Shown: positions 7,181 through 15,866 of the stretch, one piece after another
How positions within the stretch are numbered: the stretch's first letter is position 1
Layout of the letters: each line of letters begins with the position of its first letter
NCBI GenBank assembly: GCA_963805455.1
Contig: CAWDUJ010000010.1
Coordinates: 124,001 to 188,000 of the forward strand
Source of the DNA: VRUE01 sp963805455
GTDB lineage: Bacteria; Actinomycetota; Thermoleophilia; Solirubrobacterales; 70-9
DNA length: 64,000 bases
Direction: 5' to 3'
The notes under the pieces: model-generated
What the model was told of the DNA's origin: nothing
Seen by the model: the letters and a program-made list of their open reading frames with translations, nothing else
The model's database searches: none
Made by a program: the position numbers and the translations under genes

Positions 7181-8146
7181 ATGGTGCGCGACGAGCTACT
7201 CAACCGCCCCTGCGGGGGACGCTACAGCGACATCGTCGAGTCGATCGGCAACACGCCCCTGGTCGAGCTCCCGGGACTCTCTCCGAAGCCCGACGTCCGG
7301 ATCTTCGCGAAACTCGAGGGTCGCAATCCGACCGGTTCGGTCAAGGACAGGGTCGCCAGGTCGATGATCGAGGCGGCCGAGGCCGATGGGCTGATCGAGC
7401 CCGGCAAGACGATCCTCGAGCCGACCTCCGGCAACACCGGCATCTCGCTGGCGATGATCTGCCGCCGCAGGGGCTATCCGCTGAAGGTGGTGATGCCCGA
7501 CAACGTCACCACCGAGCGGACCCAGCTGCTCGAGATGTATGGGGCGGAGATCGTCTACTCGGAGGGCTCCAAGGGTTCGAACGGGGCCGTCGCCGTCGCG
7601 CTCGAGATGGCCGACGACCCGCAGTACTACATGCCGTACCAGTACGGCAACGAGGCCAACCCGCGCGCTCACTATGAGGGGACGGCGGTCGAGATCCTCG
7701 AAGAGCTCGACGAGGTCGCGGCGTTCGTCGGCGGCCTCGGGACCGGCGGCACCCTGATGGGCAACGGGCGGCGGCTGAAGGAGCACAATCCCGACACCCT
7801 GATCGTCGCCGCCGAGCCGATGCAGGGCGAGATGGTGCATGGGCTCCGCTCTCTCGACGACGGCTTCATCCCGCCGATCATCGACCTCAACCTGATCGAC
7901 CGCAAGATCATGGTCTCCAACCGTGACGCGGTCGTCTGGACCAGGCGGCTGCTCGACGAGGAAGGCATCTTCGCCGGCGTCTCCGCCGGGGCGATCGCCG
8001 CGATCGCGGTCCGCATCGCCGGCGAGCTCGACGGCGGCAACGTCGTCTTCCTGATTCCCGACGACGGTTGGAAGTACCTCTCCTCCGGCGTCTACACCAA
8101 GCCGATCGAGGAGATCGAGAACCTGGATTCCACCGTCTGGTGGTAG
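7181..8146 (+). CDS. cysM: CysM-like cysteine synthase (O-phosphoserine/CysO-dependent)
   Basis: A 321-residue fold-type II PLP enzyme. The PLP Lys is ~55 in RNPTGSVKDR, the substrate loop is EPTSGNTGISLAM, and the phosphate loop is GLGTGGTLMG. It resembles Mycobacterium tuberculosis CysM more than CysK: LRSLDDGFIPP matches the CysM segment whose Arg selects O-phosphoserine, and DDGWKYLSSG matches near the C-terminus. It should form the CysO-cysteine adduct from phosphoserine and CysO-thiocarboxylate. ATG 7181 is chosen because AAGGG lies just upstream and earlier codons run through the promoter. It is followed after 23 nt by the Mec-like peptidase. Confidence 0.9.
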   Translation: MVRDELLNRPCGGRYSDIVESIGNTPLVELPGLSPKPDVRIFAKLEGRNPTGSVKDRVARSMIEAAEADGLIEPGKTILEPTSGNTGISLAMICRRRGYPLKVVMPDNVTTERTQLLEMYGAEIVYSEGSKGSNGAVAVALEMADDPQYYMPYQYGNEANPRAHYEGTAVEILEELDEVAAFVGGLGTGGTLMGNGRRLKEHNPDTLIVAAEPMQGEMVHGLRSLDDGFIPPIIDLNLIDRKIMVSNRDAVVWTRRLLDEEGIFAGVSAGAIAAIAVRIAGELDGGNVVFLIPDDGWKYLSSGVYTKPIEEIENLDSTVWW

Positions 8147-8169
8147 TGCGGTCCGCTAGCCTCGCCGCG

Positions 8170-8562
8170 ATGCGGATCGGCCAGAGCTTGATCGACGAGA
8201 TCGTCGCCCACGCGCACGAGGACATGCCGAACGAGTGCTGCGGGATGGTCGGCGGGACCAGGGGGGAGGCGACGACGGTCTACCGGGCCGAGAACGCCGA
8301 GGCGAGCCCGCTGCGCTACTCGATCGACGCCAGGGAGCAGTTCCGCCTGATGCAGACGATCGAAGCGGCGGGGGAGGAGCTGGTCGGCATTTACCACTCC
8401 CACACCAAGTCTCCGGCCTACCCTTCGCAGACCGACGTCAACCTCGCCGGCTGGCCCGAAGCCGTCTATCTGATCGCCTCGCTGGCGGACCCGGATGCCC
8501 CGGTGGTGAAGGGCTTCTGGATCCGGGACGGTCAGATCGAGGAGACTGTGCTCGATGTCTGA
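8170..8562 (+). CDS. mec: Mec+-like JAMM metallopeptidase
   Basis: A 130-residue JAB1/MPN domain protein. The zinc signature is complete: Glu22 in NECCGM, His76 and His78 in YHSHTKSP, Ser86 and Asp89 in PSQTD (HxH-x7-SxxD). In the mycobacterial pathway Mec+ hydrolyses the CysO-cysteine isopeptide to release cysteine and recycle the carrier. The position directly after cysM supports this role. It may also trim the extra C-terminal Arg of the carrier at 4343-4618. The ATG at 8170 was chosen since upstream codons lie in the cysM 3' end. Its end overlaps the next start by 8 nt. Confidence 0.9.
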   Translation: MRIGQSLIDEIVAHAHEDMPNECCGMVGGTRGEATTVYRAENAEASPLRYSIDAREQFRLMQTIEAAGEELVGIYHSHTKSPAYPSQTDVNLAGWPEAVYLIASLADPDAPVVKGFWIRDGQIEETVLDV

Positions 8563-8782
8563 TCAGAAGAAGCTGGTCAAGGTCGCCTACGCGCAGCAGC
8601 AGGCCGAGGGCGAAATGATCCAGGGCCTGTTGACCGAGAACGGGATCCCGAGCTTGCTGCGGCGGGCGGCGGGCTTCGACGTCCCCGACTTCCTCGCTGC
8701 CGGGCCCCGCGAAGTCCTGGTCGCCGAAGAGATCGCCGACCAGGCCCGCGAGGTGCTCGAGGGGACACCGGGCACCGAGTAG
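8555..8782 (+). CDS. DUF2007-family small protein
   Basis: A 75-residue protein with the DUF2007 (putative prokaryotic signal-transducing) pattern: VKVAYAQQQAEGEMIQGLLTENGIPSLL, then REVLVAEEIADQAREVLEG. It has a ferredoxin-like beta-alpha-beta prediction and no catalytic residues. It overlaps the JAMM peptidase gene by 8 nt (ATGTCTGA), so the two are translationally coupled. Proteins of this family often sit next to enzymes as possible regulatory domains; its role in cysteine synthesis is unknown. It converges on the next gene with a single base between stops. Confidence 0.8.
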   Translation: MSDQKKLVKVAYAQQQAEGEMIQGLLTENGIPSLLRRAAGFDVPDFLAAGPREVLVAEEIADQAREVLEGTPGTE

Positions 8783-8783
8783 A

Positions 8784-10673
8784 TCAGTGGGCGCAGGTCC
8801 GGTAGTGCCGGGTCTGCTTGAAGCTGCGGCCGTCCTTCAGCTTGCCCCGGATCGTCAGCGTGTGACTGGCCCGGTTGCTCCCGCTGAGGTCGATCTTCGC
8901 GGTCCATGTGCGCTTGCCCTTGACCAGCTTCAGCTTGTGGCCGTCGAGGGTGAGGCGGGCGCTCTTCATGTGTGACTTGCTGGGACTGAGCTTGATCTTG
9001 AACGGGGCCTTCGGCAGGCAGGCCGCCCCGGGGAGGACGTTCACCGCGACGTCGGCGACGCCGGAGGGGCTGGCGCTCCCGGAGCCGCCGGCCGCGCCGG
9101 GGTCCGTGCCCGGGCAGCCGTTGCCGGTGCCGGCCGCGATCGGGCAGGCGTCGGCTTCGTCGTCGATGCCGTCCCCGTCGAAGTCGCCGACCGACGGCAG
9201 GCTGCCGTTCAGGGTCGTGACCTGGGCGGTCGGCTGGGAGACGCCCTGCCAGCCGACGTGGCCGCCCTGGCCGCCGCAGCCGCCCTTGCCGACCGTGATC
9301 GCGGTGTCGGCACCGACCACAGCACGGGCGTCGATCGCGAGGACGCCGACCGATGCGCCGCCGGCGCCGCCACCCCCCTGGCCGCCGGCGCCGCCCTTGC
9401 CGCCGTGGCCACCGGATGTGCCCGGCCATTCGCCGTTGTCGTAGATGTCGATGCCTGGTTCGCCGCCTTCACCACCGGCGCCGCCGGGCTGGCCGAGGCC
9501 GCCGCTTCCGCCCTTGCCGCCGTCAGCGCTGCGGATCACGGATCCGTCGACGATCAGGGCGTGGGCGCCTTCGCCGACGAAGACGCCGATCGAGCCGCCG
9601 CCGCCGGAGCCGCCCTTGCCGCCGGCTCCCAGGCGTCCGCCGGCGCCGCCGCCGGAGCCCGGGATGCAGGTGTCTGCGCCCATGCCACCGCCGCCACCGC
9701 CGGCGCCGCGGGTGCCGTTACCGCCGTCGGACCCAGGCATCGGGGCGTAAATCAGCGCCGCGCGGTTGAGGCTGTCGAGGCCCGGCAGGCCCGGTGCTCC
9801 CGGCAGGCCCGGGGATCCGAGTCCGCCCGGCCAGTACATTTCCCCGCCGATCCCGCCGCCGACTCCGGGATGTTCGGGGTCGCTCTGGCCGTTGGTGCCG
9901 CTGAATGGGTACGGTTTGAACCAGTCGCCCCCGGTCCCTCCCGAAAGCAGTCCGGCTGCTTCGCCGCCCTTGGCGCCAGGGTTGAATGTCCCGCTCAGCG
10001 CGTTCGGGTCGCAGTTCGGGTTGCCGACGCCCTGCTTGCCGTTCGGAGCCGCCGCCGGAGGCGTCTGGGTGGCGTTGGCGCCGGTCGCCCCGCCGCCGCC
10101 GACGGCCGGTTCGACGATGACGCGGCTCAGCGCGAACGCCCCCTTGTTCCAGGCGCGGACGCCGTAGGACGTGGTGCCTCCGAAGATCCCCTTGACCGTC
10201 AGCAGCTGCAGCACGATCCCCGGGACCGCGACCGTGACGACCTGGTTCGGGGCCTGAAGCATCGTCACGTTCGCAGCCGACCGCGACCAGGTCGCCGGGT
10301 CGTACCCGCCGTAGATGCCGATGTCCCCGGTTGTGCCGAGGATCGAGACCTTGCCGTCGTAGGTCCCGGCGGCGACGTAGACGTCCCGGTGCGCGGCCAG
10401 GCCCGCGACCACCGCCGCCGCGACGGTCGCCATCGGGTGACCGAAGCTACCGTCGTTGGCGTCATTGCCGCTGGGCGCGACGAAGATCGCGGAGGCCTTG
10501 TCGCCGTCGATGCCGTCGCAGTTGGTGTCGGCGAAGCCCAGATCGGGCTTGTCGGCGGCGCCCGGCGTGCAGGCGGCGAGCGCCGGAGTGCCGGCGCAGA
10601 CGGCGAAGAGCGCCGTGACGAGGAGGGAGAGGGTGAGCAGGAGCGGGAGGCGGAGCCAGGTGGAATTTTTCAT
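8784..10673 (-). CDS. Secreted glycine-rich repeat protein
   Basis: About 629 residues. The signal peptide LLLTLSLLVTALFAVCAG ends near TPALA. A DUF1565-like start of a right-handed beta-helix follows (FVAPSGNDANDGSFGHPMATVAAAV), then a ~300-residue Gly-rich region with dense GG and GGAGG runs. That region includes a short collagen-like GXX tract (GLPGAPGLPGLDS). A calcium-binding thrombospondin type-3-like loop (DFDGDGIDDEADACP) comes next, and a C-terminal ~80-residue beta domain ending in Cys. The low-complexity composition resembles PE_PGRS proteins but no PE domain is present. ATG 10673 was chosen because it begins the signal peptide. Probably a cell-surface or matrix protein; function unknown. 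Confidence 0.85.
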   Translation of the reverse strand: MKNSTWLRLPLLLTLSLLVTALFAVCAGTPALAACTPGAADKPDLGFADTNCDGIDGDKASAIFVAPSGNDANDGSFGHPMATVAAAVVAGLAAHRDVYVAAGTYDGKVSILGTTGDIGIYGGYDPATWSRSAANVTMLQAPNQVVTVAVPGIVLQLLTVKGIFGGTTSYGVRAWNKGAFALSRVIVEPAVGGGGATGANATQTPPAAAPNGKQGVGNPNCDPNALSGTFNPGAKGGEAAGLLSGGTGGDWFKPYPFSGTNGQSDPEHPGVGGGIGGEMYWPGGLGSPGLPGAPGLPGLDSLNRAALIYAPMPGSDGGNGTRGAGGGGGGMGADTCIPGSGGGAGGRLGAGGKGGSGGGGSIGVFVGEGAHALIVDGSVIRSADGGKGGSGGLGQPGGAGGEGGEPGIDIYDNGEWPGTSGGHGGKGGAGGQGGGGAGGASVGVLAIDARAVVGADTAITVGKGGCGGQGGHVGWQGVSQPTAQVTTLNGSLPSVGDFDGDGIDDEADACPIAAGTGNGCPGTDPGAAGGSGSASPSGVADVAVNVLPGAACLPKAPFKIKLSPSKSHMKSARLTLDGHKLKLVKGKRTWTAKIDLSGSNRASHTLTIRGKLKDGRSFKQTRHYRTCAH

Positions 10674-10747
10674 GTGGCGATGATTGCCGCGGTGCGGCTC
10701 CCCGGCCATGGGGCGCGCCGCCATCTTGCGGGCGGAAAACCGACCCC

Positions 10748-11503
10748 CTAGGGGGAGGCGGGCCGCGCGATCGCGCGCAGATGGTCGCGCCAGGCATCCT
10801 CGATCTCCGCGATCCGGGCATCGAATGCCGCTTCGAGCGTCGGGCCGCTTCCACCCGGCAGCAGCTCCATCGCCAGCCGCTCGCAGGCCTCGGGCCCCCG
10901 CTCGATCTCGAGCAGGTCGAAGATTGTGCCGCCGAGGATCACCGCATCGCGGCGCGACGGGGGGAAGGACGGCCTCGAGCTCTCGCGGATGCGGCGGATC
11001 ACCGCGGCACGGTAGAGGCCGACCTGGCGCGAGAAGTACTGGGCGGCGCCCTCGACCAGCCAGGCCCAGCCGAGGTAGCGGGCGAACCGGCGCGGGGTCC
11101 AGGAGGGCGGCAGGTCCGGGTTGTTGGCGGCGATCACCAGCTGGGCATAGAGCCGCTCGGCGGTGCCGCGCAGCGCTTCGCGCGAGTCGTCCCCGGCGGC
11201 GCGCCGTTCCATGTGGAGGTCGTTGAGGACGTGGAGCTCACTCGACATCGCCCAGCCGGCGAGGTAGCGCCTGCCGGCCGGGGCGGCGGACCAGCGGGCA
11301 GCCGGCAGGAACGGATGCGCCATCGTCAGGAGCGCCGGGTTGGTGTGGACGACGACCGTGATTTCGCCGGGGACGACCGCGAAGCGGTCCTCGAGGCGCA
11401 GCCGGAGTTCCTCCATCCGGTCGAGCGTCCCCTCGGCGAATGTGGAGTCGCCGCTGTCATGTCTCGCCGTGAAGCTCAGCGAATGCGTCTCGACCCAGGG
11501 CAT
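10748..11503 (-). CDS. Hypothetical protein, degenerate peptidase-MA-like
   Basis: A 251-residue protein without signal peptide or membrane helix. It has features of gluzincin (peptidase MA-like) proteins: an N-terminal segment ending in ITVVVHTNP, and WAWLVEGAAQYFSRQ, which resembles the downstream Glu helix (WLxEGxAxY). The zinc motif HExxH expected some 20-40 residues earlier is absent; that region reads YAQLVIAANNPDLPP. It is therefore probably non-catalytic. It stands alone on the reverse strand between the Gly-rich and DUF1802 genes. Confidence 0.7.
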   Translation of the reverse strand: MPWVETHSLSFTARHDSGDSTFAEGTLDRMEELRLRLEDRFAVVPGEITVVVHTNPALLTMAHPFLPAARWSAAPAGRRYLAGWAMSSELHVLNDLHMERRAAGDDSREALRGTAERLYAQLVIAANNPDLPPSWTPRRFARYLGWAWLVEGAAQYFSRQVGLYRAAVIRRIRESSRPSFPPSRRDAVILGGTIFDLLEIERGPEACERLAMELLPGGSGPTLEAAFDARIAEIEDAWRDHLRAIARPASP

Positions 11504-11617
11504 GCGGTTCGACCTTACATCTGAGGCAGCTGGGCCAAGCAGGTCAAGGACGCAGGGAGCATGGCGTGCTCCGCACGCGAGCGACAGAGGACAGCGACAT
11601 GCGCAGTGCGAGCTGTC

Positions 11618-12247
11618 TCAGACGAGGGCGGGCTCGCGCTCGGCGCAGACCGACTGGATCTCCTGCCGGGCGCGCTCGTACTCTTCGTCGGCCATCACCG
11701 GGGTGCCCTCGAAGGGCAGCTCACGGTCGATCTCGACCCAGGAGTGACAGCCGTGGTACTCGTCGCGGACGCGGACCGTGACCGGCCGCGGGATCCGGTG
11801 GACCCGCAGAAGCAGGATGTGGAGCGGGTGACGCCGCTTCCAGTTGAGCCGCTTCTCCGCGTAGTCGGGGGTCCAGACGTAGAAGGGGGAGAGCTCATCG
11901 ACGACACGCGGGTTTTCGACCGTGTAGTGGTCGGTCACCTCGGCCCAGCAGCGCAGTCGAACCCGGTCGGGCTGCGGGATGCCGCCGTCCTGGAGCAGCG
12001 CCCGCGGCGGCGGGTCCTCGTCGGGCCAGACGCCCTCCTCGAGGGCGCGCCTCAGCTCGGGATGATGGGACTCGCGGACGAGGTTATTCCGCTGGTGGTC
12101 GAAGGTCGGGTAGAGGAAGAAGCGCTCGTGATCGAGCTCAAAGTGCTTGTTCTCCTCGCGGATTCCTCCCTTGCGAAGGGTCAGCAATTGCTCGCCCTCG
12201 GCAAGCGCGCGGACCGTCACGGCCCATTCCTTTAAAGCGATCGGCAT
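11618..12247 (-). CDS. DUF1802 family protein
   Basis: A 209-residue protein matching DUF1802: ALKEWAVTVRALAEGEQLLTLRKGGIREE at the N-terminus, FFLYPTFDHQ in the middle, and a C-terminal LHILLLRVHRIPRP. The family is widespread in cyanobacteria and actinobacteria and has no known reaction. The Lys/Arg-Lys-Gly-Gly-Ile-Arg-Glu block is the best conserved part. It is transcribed alone. The upstream 12248-12381 stretch has lower GC than its surroundings, and no clear promoter or other element was found in it. Confidence 0.82.
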   Translation of the reverse strand: MPIALKEWAVTVRALAEGEQLLTLRKGGIREENKHFELDHERFFLYPTFDHQRNNLVRESHHPELRRALEEGVWPDEDPPPRALLQDGGIPQPDRVRLRCWAEVTDHYTVENPRVVDELSPFYVWTPDYAEKRLNWKRRHPLHILLLRVHRIPRPVTVRVRDEYHGCHSWVEIDRELPFEGTPVMADEEYERARQEIQSVCAEREPALV

Positions 12248-12381
12248 TGATTCAGTACCTGAAGAAGTCGAATAAGTCAGCGACTGGGGAAGAAGGTGGC
12301 CCCGGATCCTGTCCAGATGAGGCCCCGTCCAAGGCTCGGCATTCTAGACCAGGACCCGCCGTTCTCCAAATCGATTTTTCG

Positions 12382-13884
12382 TTAAGAACTGGCGCCGCCG
12401 CCTGGGGTTTCGATTCGCAAGCGATCTCCGTGACCGATGTCACCCTCCGCCTTTCCGGGCAGATCGGCGCCGTTGAGGAGATTGCGCCCCGGCGCCCCGT
12501 CGCCGCCGCCGCGCCCCTTCGGCGCGTGCCGGCGGCGCTCGGTGATCAGGGTGAAGCGCATCGGGGCCAGAGCCTCGAGCTCGCGGATGATTCCGTCGCC
12601 GCCCCGGTGGCGCCCGGCGCCGCCGCTGCCGCGACGGATCGCCAGCTCGCGGACGCGGAGCGGGAATTCGGCCTCGAGCGCCTCCGTCGGCGTGTTCAGG
12701 GTGTTTGACATCGCGACGTGGATGGCGCTCGGGCCGTCGGCGTCCGGGCAGGCTCCCTGGCCGCCGCCGATCGTCTCGTAGTAGGCGAACTCGTCGTTGG
12801 AGAGGGTGAGGTTGTTCATCGTCCCCTGCCCCTGGGCGGGGACCTCGCGGGCGCCGGCGAGAGCGCTGATCACGAGGTCCGCGACCCGGCTCGAGGTCTC
12901 GACGTTGCCGGCCGCGACCGCCGCCGGGTGGCGGGCGTTCAGCAGACAGCCCTCGGGTGCCAGGACCTCGATCGGGCGGTAGGCGCCGGCCGACGGCGGC
13001 GCGTCGGGGTCGGTCAGCACCCGGACCGCGAAGTAGGCGGCGGACTTGGTCACCGACAGCGGGCAGTTGAGGTTCCCCTCGACCTGAGGGTCGGTGCCGG
13101 CGAAGTCGAGGGTCAGGGACTCCCCGGAGATCGTCGCCTCGACCCGGAGCACGATGTCTCGAGAGTGGCCGCCGGCGTCGTCCTCGAGGACGTCCTCGGC
13201 CCGGTGGGTGCCGTCGGGGAGGGCGGCGATCGCGGCGCAGGTGCGGCGCTCGGCATAGGCGAGGATCTCCGCCATTCCGGCCTGCAGCAGGTCGAGGCCG
13301 TGGCGCTGGGCGAGCTCGGTCAGGCGTTCGGCGCCGACCCGGTTCGCCGCCCGCTGGGCACGGAGGTCGGCGAGGCGCTGGGCGGGAAACCGCATCTCTG
13401 CGGCTATGTCGCGGAGCTCGTGCATGCTCGCCGGCATCGGCGGGATCACGATCCCCTCCTCCTCGAGGCGGGTCGATGACGCCGGCATGCCGGCCGGCGT
13501 CGGACCGCCGACATCGGCGTGGTGGGCGCGGCAGGCGGCGAAGCCGATCATGACACCGCCGACGAACACCGGCGAGATGATCGTGATGTCGGGGAGATGG
13601 GTCCCGCCGCGGAACGGGTCGTTGAGGATCCAGGACTCTCCGGGACGCTGGTCGAGGTCGAGGACGGCGGCGACGGCGTCGGGCATCGAGCCGAGGTGGA
13701 CGGGAATGTGCTCGGCCTGCATCACCAGCTCGCCGCGGGCGTCGAATAGAGCGGTCGAGCAGTCCTGGCGCTCCTTGATGTTGGCCGAGTAGGCGGAGCG
13801 AATCAGGGTTGCGCCCATCTCCTCGCAGGCCGCGCGAAGGCCGCCGATCATCACCTGCAGCGTGATCGGGTCGAGGCCGCTCAC
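12382..13884 (-). CDS. hyuB: Hydantoinase B / oxoprolinase family protein
   Basis: About 500 residues with the HyuB signature. The start SGLDPITLQVMIGGLRAACEEMG and SANIKERQDCSTALFD are typical, followed by NDPFRGGTHLPD, HHADVGGPTPAGMP and the C-terminal GGGQGACPDADGPSAIHVAMSNTLNTP region. It pairs with HyuA to open cyclic amides (hydantoin, 5-oxoproline) with ATP. A GTG at 13882-13884 was chosen because it overlaps the hyuA stop (GTGA). The substrate cannot be read from sequence. Confidence 0.92.
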   Translation of the reverse strand: MSGLDPITLQVMIGGLRAACEEMGATLIRSAYSANIKERQDCSTALFDARGELVMQAEHIPVHLGSMPDAVAAVLDLDQRPGESWILNDPFRGGTHLPDITIISPVFVGGVMIGFAACRAHHADVGGPTPAGMPASSTRLEEEGIVIPPMPASMHELRDIAAEMRFPAQRLADLRAQRAANRVGAERLTELAQRHGLDLLQAGMAEILAYAERRTCAAIAALPDGTHRAEDVLEDDAGGHSRDIVLRVEATISGESLTLDFAGTDPQVEGNLNCPLSVTKSAAYFAVRVLTDPDAPPSAGAYRPIEVLAPEGCLLNARHPAAVAAGNVETSSRVADLVISALAGAREVPAQGQGTMNNLTLSNDEFAYYETIGGGQGACPDADGPSAIHVAMSNTLNTPTEALEAEFPLRVRELAIRRGSGGAGRHRGGDGIIRELEALAPMRFTLITERRRHAPKGRGGGDGAPGRNLLNGADLPGKAEGDIGHGDRLRIETPGGGASS

Positions 13885-15854
13885 CGCTGCGCCTCGGCCC
13901 GGATCGTCCCGGTCTCCTCGACGGCCGCCGACCAGCCCGGCGGGACTACGAAGGTCGCCTCCGGCAGCTCGAAGACGACCGGGCCCTCGGCCTCCTGTTT
14001 CGCGGGGGGCTCGCCACGCAGGACCGGCGTCCGGAGCCACTCGCCGTCGAATCGGATCTCGCGGCTTCCCTCGAGGAGGTCGCCGGCGGGGGCGGCGGCC
14101 GGCGTGGGCCGCGGCCCGGGGGCGACGAGTGCGAGCCGGATGTGGACGAGGACGACCACGCCGTCGGGGTCGCGGTGCCCGTAGCGCTCCTCGTGGGCGC
14201 GCTCGAAACGCTCGACGAGGTCGGCGGGCTCGGGGCGGGCGCCGCCAGCGACCGGCAGCTCGAACGCCTGCCCGGAGTAGCGCATCTCATAGATGATCTC
14301 CGGCTCGGCCCCCTCGAGGCTGCCGCCAAGGTCATCGACGAGCGAGTCGACCTCCGCCGCGATCCGCTCGGTCGTCAGGTCCTCGCCGCTCAGCATCACC
14401 GTCAGGGTCGTGTCGCGGCGACGATCTGAGGCGCAGAGGCCGAGAGCCGAGAGGACCCCGCCCGCCCGCGGGCAGAGGATCCGGTCGATCTCGAGCTCCG
14501 CCGCGATCGCGGCGGCGTGCATCGGCCCGGCGCCGCCGAACGGGAGCAGAGCGAAGCGCCGCGGGTCGACGCCGCGCTCGACGGTGACGACGCGGAGCGC
14601 CCGGACCATCTCCTGGTTGGCGATCCGCACAATCCCCTCGGCGGTCTCGAGCTCCTCCAGGCCGAGCGAGGCCGCCAGTCCGGCCACCGCCGCGCCGGCG
14701 GCATCGGCGTCGAGGGCGACTCCGCCGGCCAGGGTCGAGTCCGGCGCGAGGACGCCGAGCAGGAGGTTGGCGTCGGTCACCGTCGGCTCGGTCCCGCCCC
14801 TCCCGTAACAGGCGGGCCCGGGGTCGGCTCCGGCCGAGCGCGGCCCGACGCGGAGCGCTCCGCCTGCGTCGCGCCACCCGATCGAGCCGCCGCCGGCGCC
14901 GACGGTGTGGACGTCGACCATCGGCAGCTGGACCACGCGGCCCTCGACCTCGCGGGAGTCGGTCCGCCTCACTTCGCCGCCCTCGACAACGCAGACATCG
15001 CAGGAGGTGCCGCCCATGTCGAGCCCGATCGCGTCGCCGTCACCCCCGGCGCGGGCGATCAGGCCCGCGCCGACCGCGCCGCCTGCCGGCCCTGAGAGGA
15101 CGCTCCAGGCGCCCGCCCGCGCGGCGTCGGATGCGTCGGCGACGCCGCCCGAGGACTGCATCACGACCGGGCGCGGCAGCTCCGCGGCCTCCGCCGCCTC
15201 GGCGAGGGATCCGAGGTAACGGCCGAGGAGGGGGGAGAGGTAGGCGTCGATCGCGGTCGTCGAACAGCGCTCGAACTCCCGCATGCGGGGCAGGACCTCG
15301 TGCGAGGCGGAGACGTGGACCCCGGGGAGCTCGCGCCGCAGGTGCTCGGCGATGCGCCGCTCGTGGGAGGGGTCGAGGTAGGAGAAGAGGAGGCAGACGG
15401 CGACCGACTCGGCTCCGCTCTCGCGGACCAGATCGGCAAGGCGCTGCGGCTCCACATCGGGCAGCGCCTCGACGATGCCCTCGGGCCCGACTCGCTCGGC
15501 CGCCTCGAATCGCATCTCGCGCCCGACCAGCGGCTTCGGCTTCGGCGCGCAGAGCCGGTAGAGCTCGGGGCGGTTCTGGCGGCCGATCTCGAGCAGGTCG
15601 GCGAAGCCCCGGGTCGCGATCAGCGCGGTCCCGGCGCCGCGTTCCTCGAGCAGGGCGTTGGTGCCGACCGTCATCCCGTGCGCGAAGACCTCGACGTCGC
15701 CGGCCGCGGCGCCGGCCAGAACCTCCTCGACCGCGGCGATCACCCCGACCGATTGATCCTCGGGGGTGGTCGGGACCTTCGCGGTCCGGATCCGCTCTCC
15801 GTCGACCAGGACCGCGTCGGTGAAGGTCCCGCCGACGTCGACCCCGAGCAGCAT
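13881..15854 (-). CDS. hyuA: Hydantoinase A / oxoprolinase family protein
   Basis: A 657-residue ATP-dependent subunit of the ASKHA fold. It begins MLLGVDVGGTFTDAVLVDG (phosphate-1 motif), then HGMTVGTNALLEERGAGTALI, SGPAGGAVGAG, DMGGTSCDVCVV (phosphate-2) and GGAGPMHA. It is translationally coupled to hyuB and 12 nt downstream of nadB, forming a nadB-hyuA-hyuB operon. N-methylhydantoinase, hydantoinase and 5-oxoprolinase remain possible; acetone carboxylase is unlikely because no gamma subunit is present. Confidence 0.92.
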   Translation of the reverse strand: MLLGVDVGGTFTDAVLVDGERIRTAKVPTTPEDQSVGVIAAVEEVLAGAAAGDVEVFAHGMTVGTNALLEERGAGTALIATRGFADLLEIGRQNRPELYRLCAPKPKPLVGREMRFEAAERVGPEGIVEALPDVEPQRLADLVRESGAESVAVCLLFSYLDPSHERRIAEHLRRELPGVHVSASHEVLPRMREFERCSTTAIDAYLSPLLGRYLGSLAEAAEAAELPRPVVMQSSGGVADASDAARAGAWSVLSGPAGGAVGAGLIARAGGDGDAIGLDMGGTSCDVCVVEGGEVRRTDSREVEGRVVQLPMVDVHTVGAGGGSIGWRDAGGALRVGPRSAGADPGPACYGRGGTEPTVTDANLLLGVLAPDSTLAGGVALDADAAGAAVAGLAASLGLEELETAEGIVRIANQEMVRALRVVTVERGVDPRRFALLPFGGAGPMHAAAIAAELEIDRILCPRAGGVLSALGLCASDRRRDTTLTVMLSGEDLTTERIAAEVDSLVDDLGGSLEGAEPEIIYEMRYSGQAFELPVAGGARPEPADLVERFERAHEERYGHRDPDGVVVLVHIRLALVAPGPRPTPAAAPAGDLLEGSREIRFDGEWLRTPVLRGEPPAKQEAEGPVVFELPEATFVVPPGWSAAVEETGTIRAEAQR

Positions 15855-15866
15855 GCGCTCAGGCCC

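Noticed and set aside
9258..10751. A long forward-strand open frame opposite the Gly-rich gene
   Set aside because: It is a mirror of GGC/GCC repeats; it has no motif, no ribosome-binding site and Arg/Ala-rich low-complexity composition. The reverse strand has a signal peptide and domains.
12248..12381. A small gene or RNA in the lower-GC gap between DUF1802 and hyuB
   Set aside because: No coding frame with a credible start, no hairpin with a U-run and no riboswitch-like pattern was seen.
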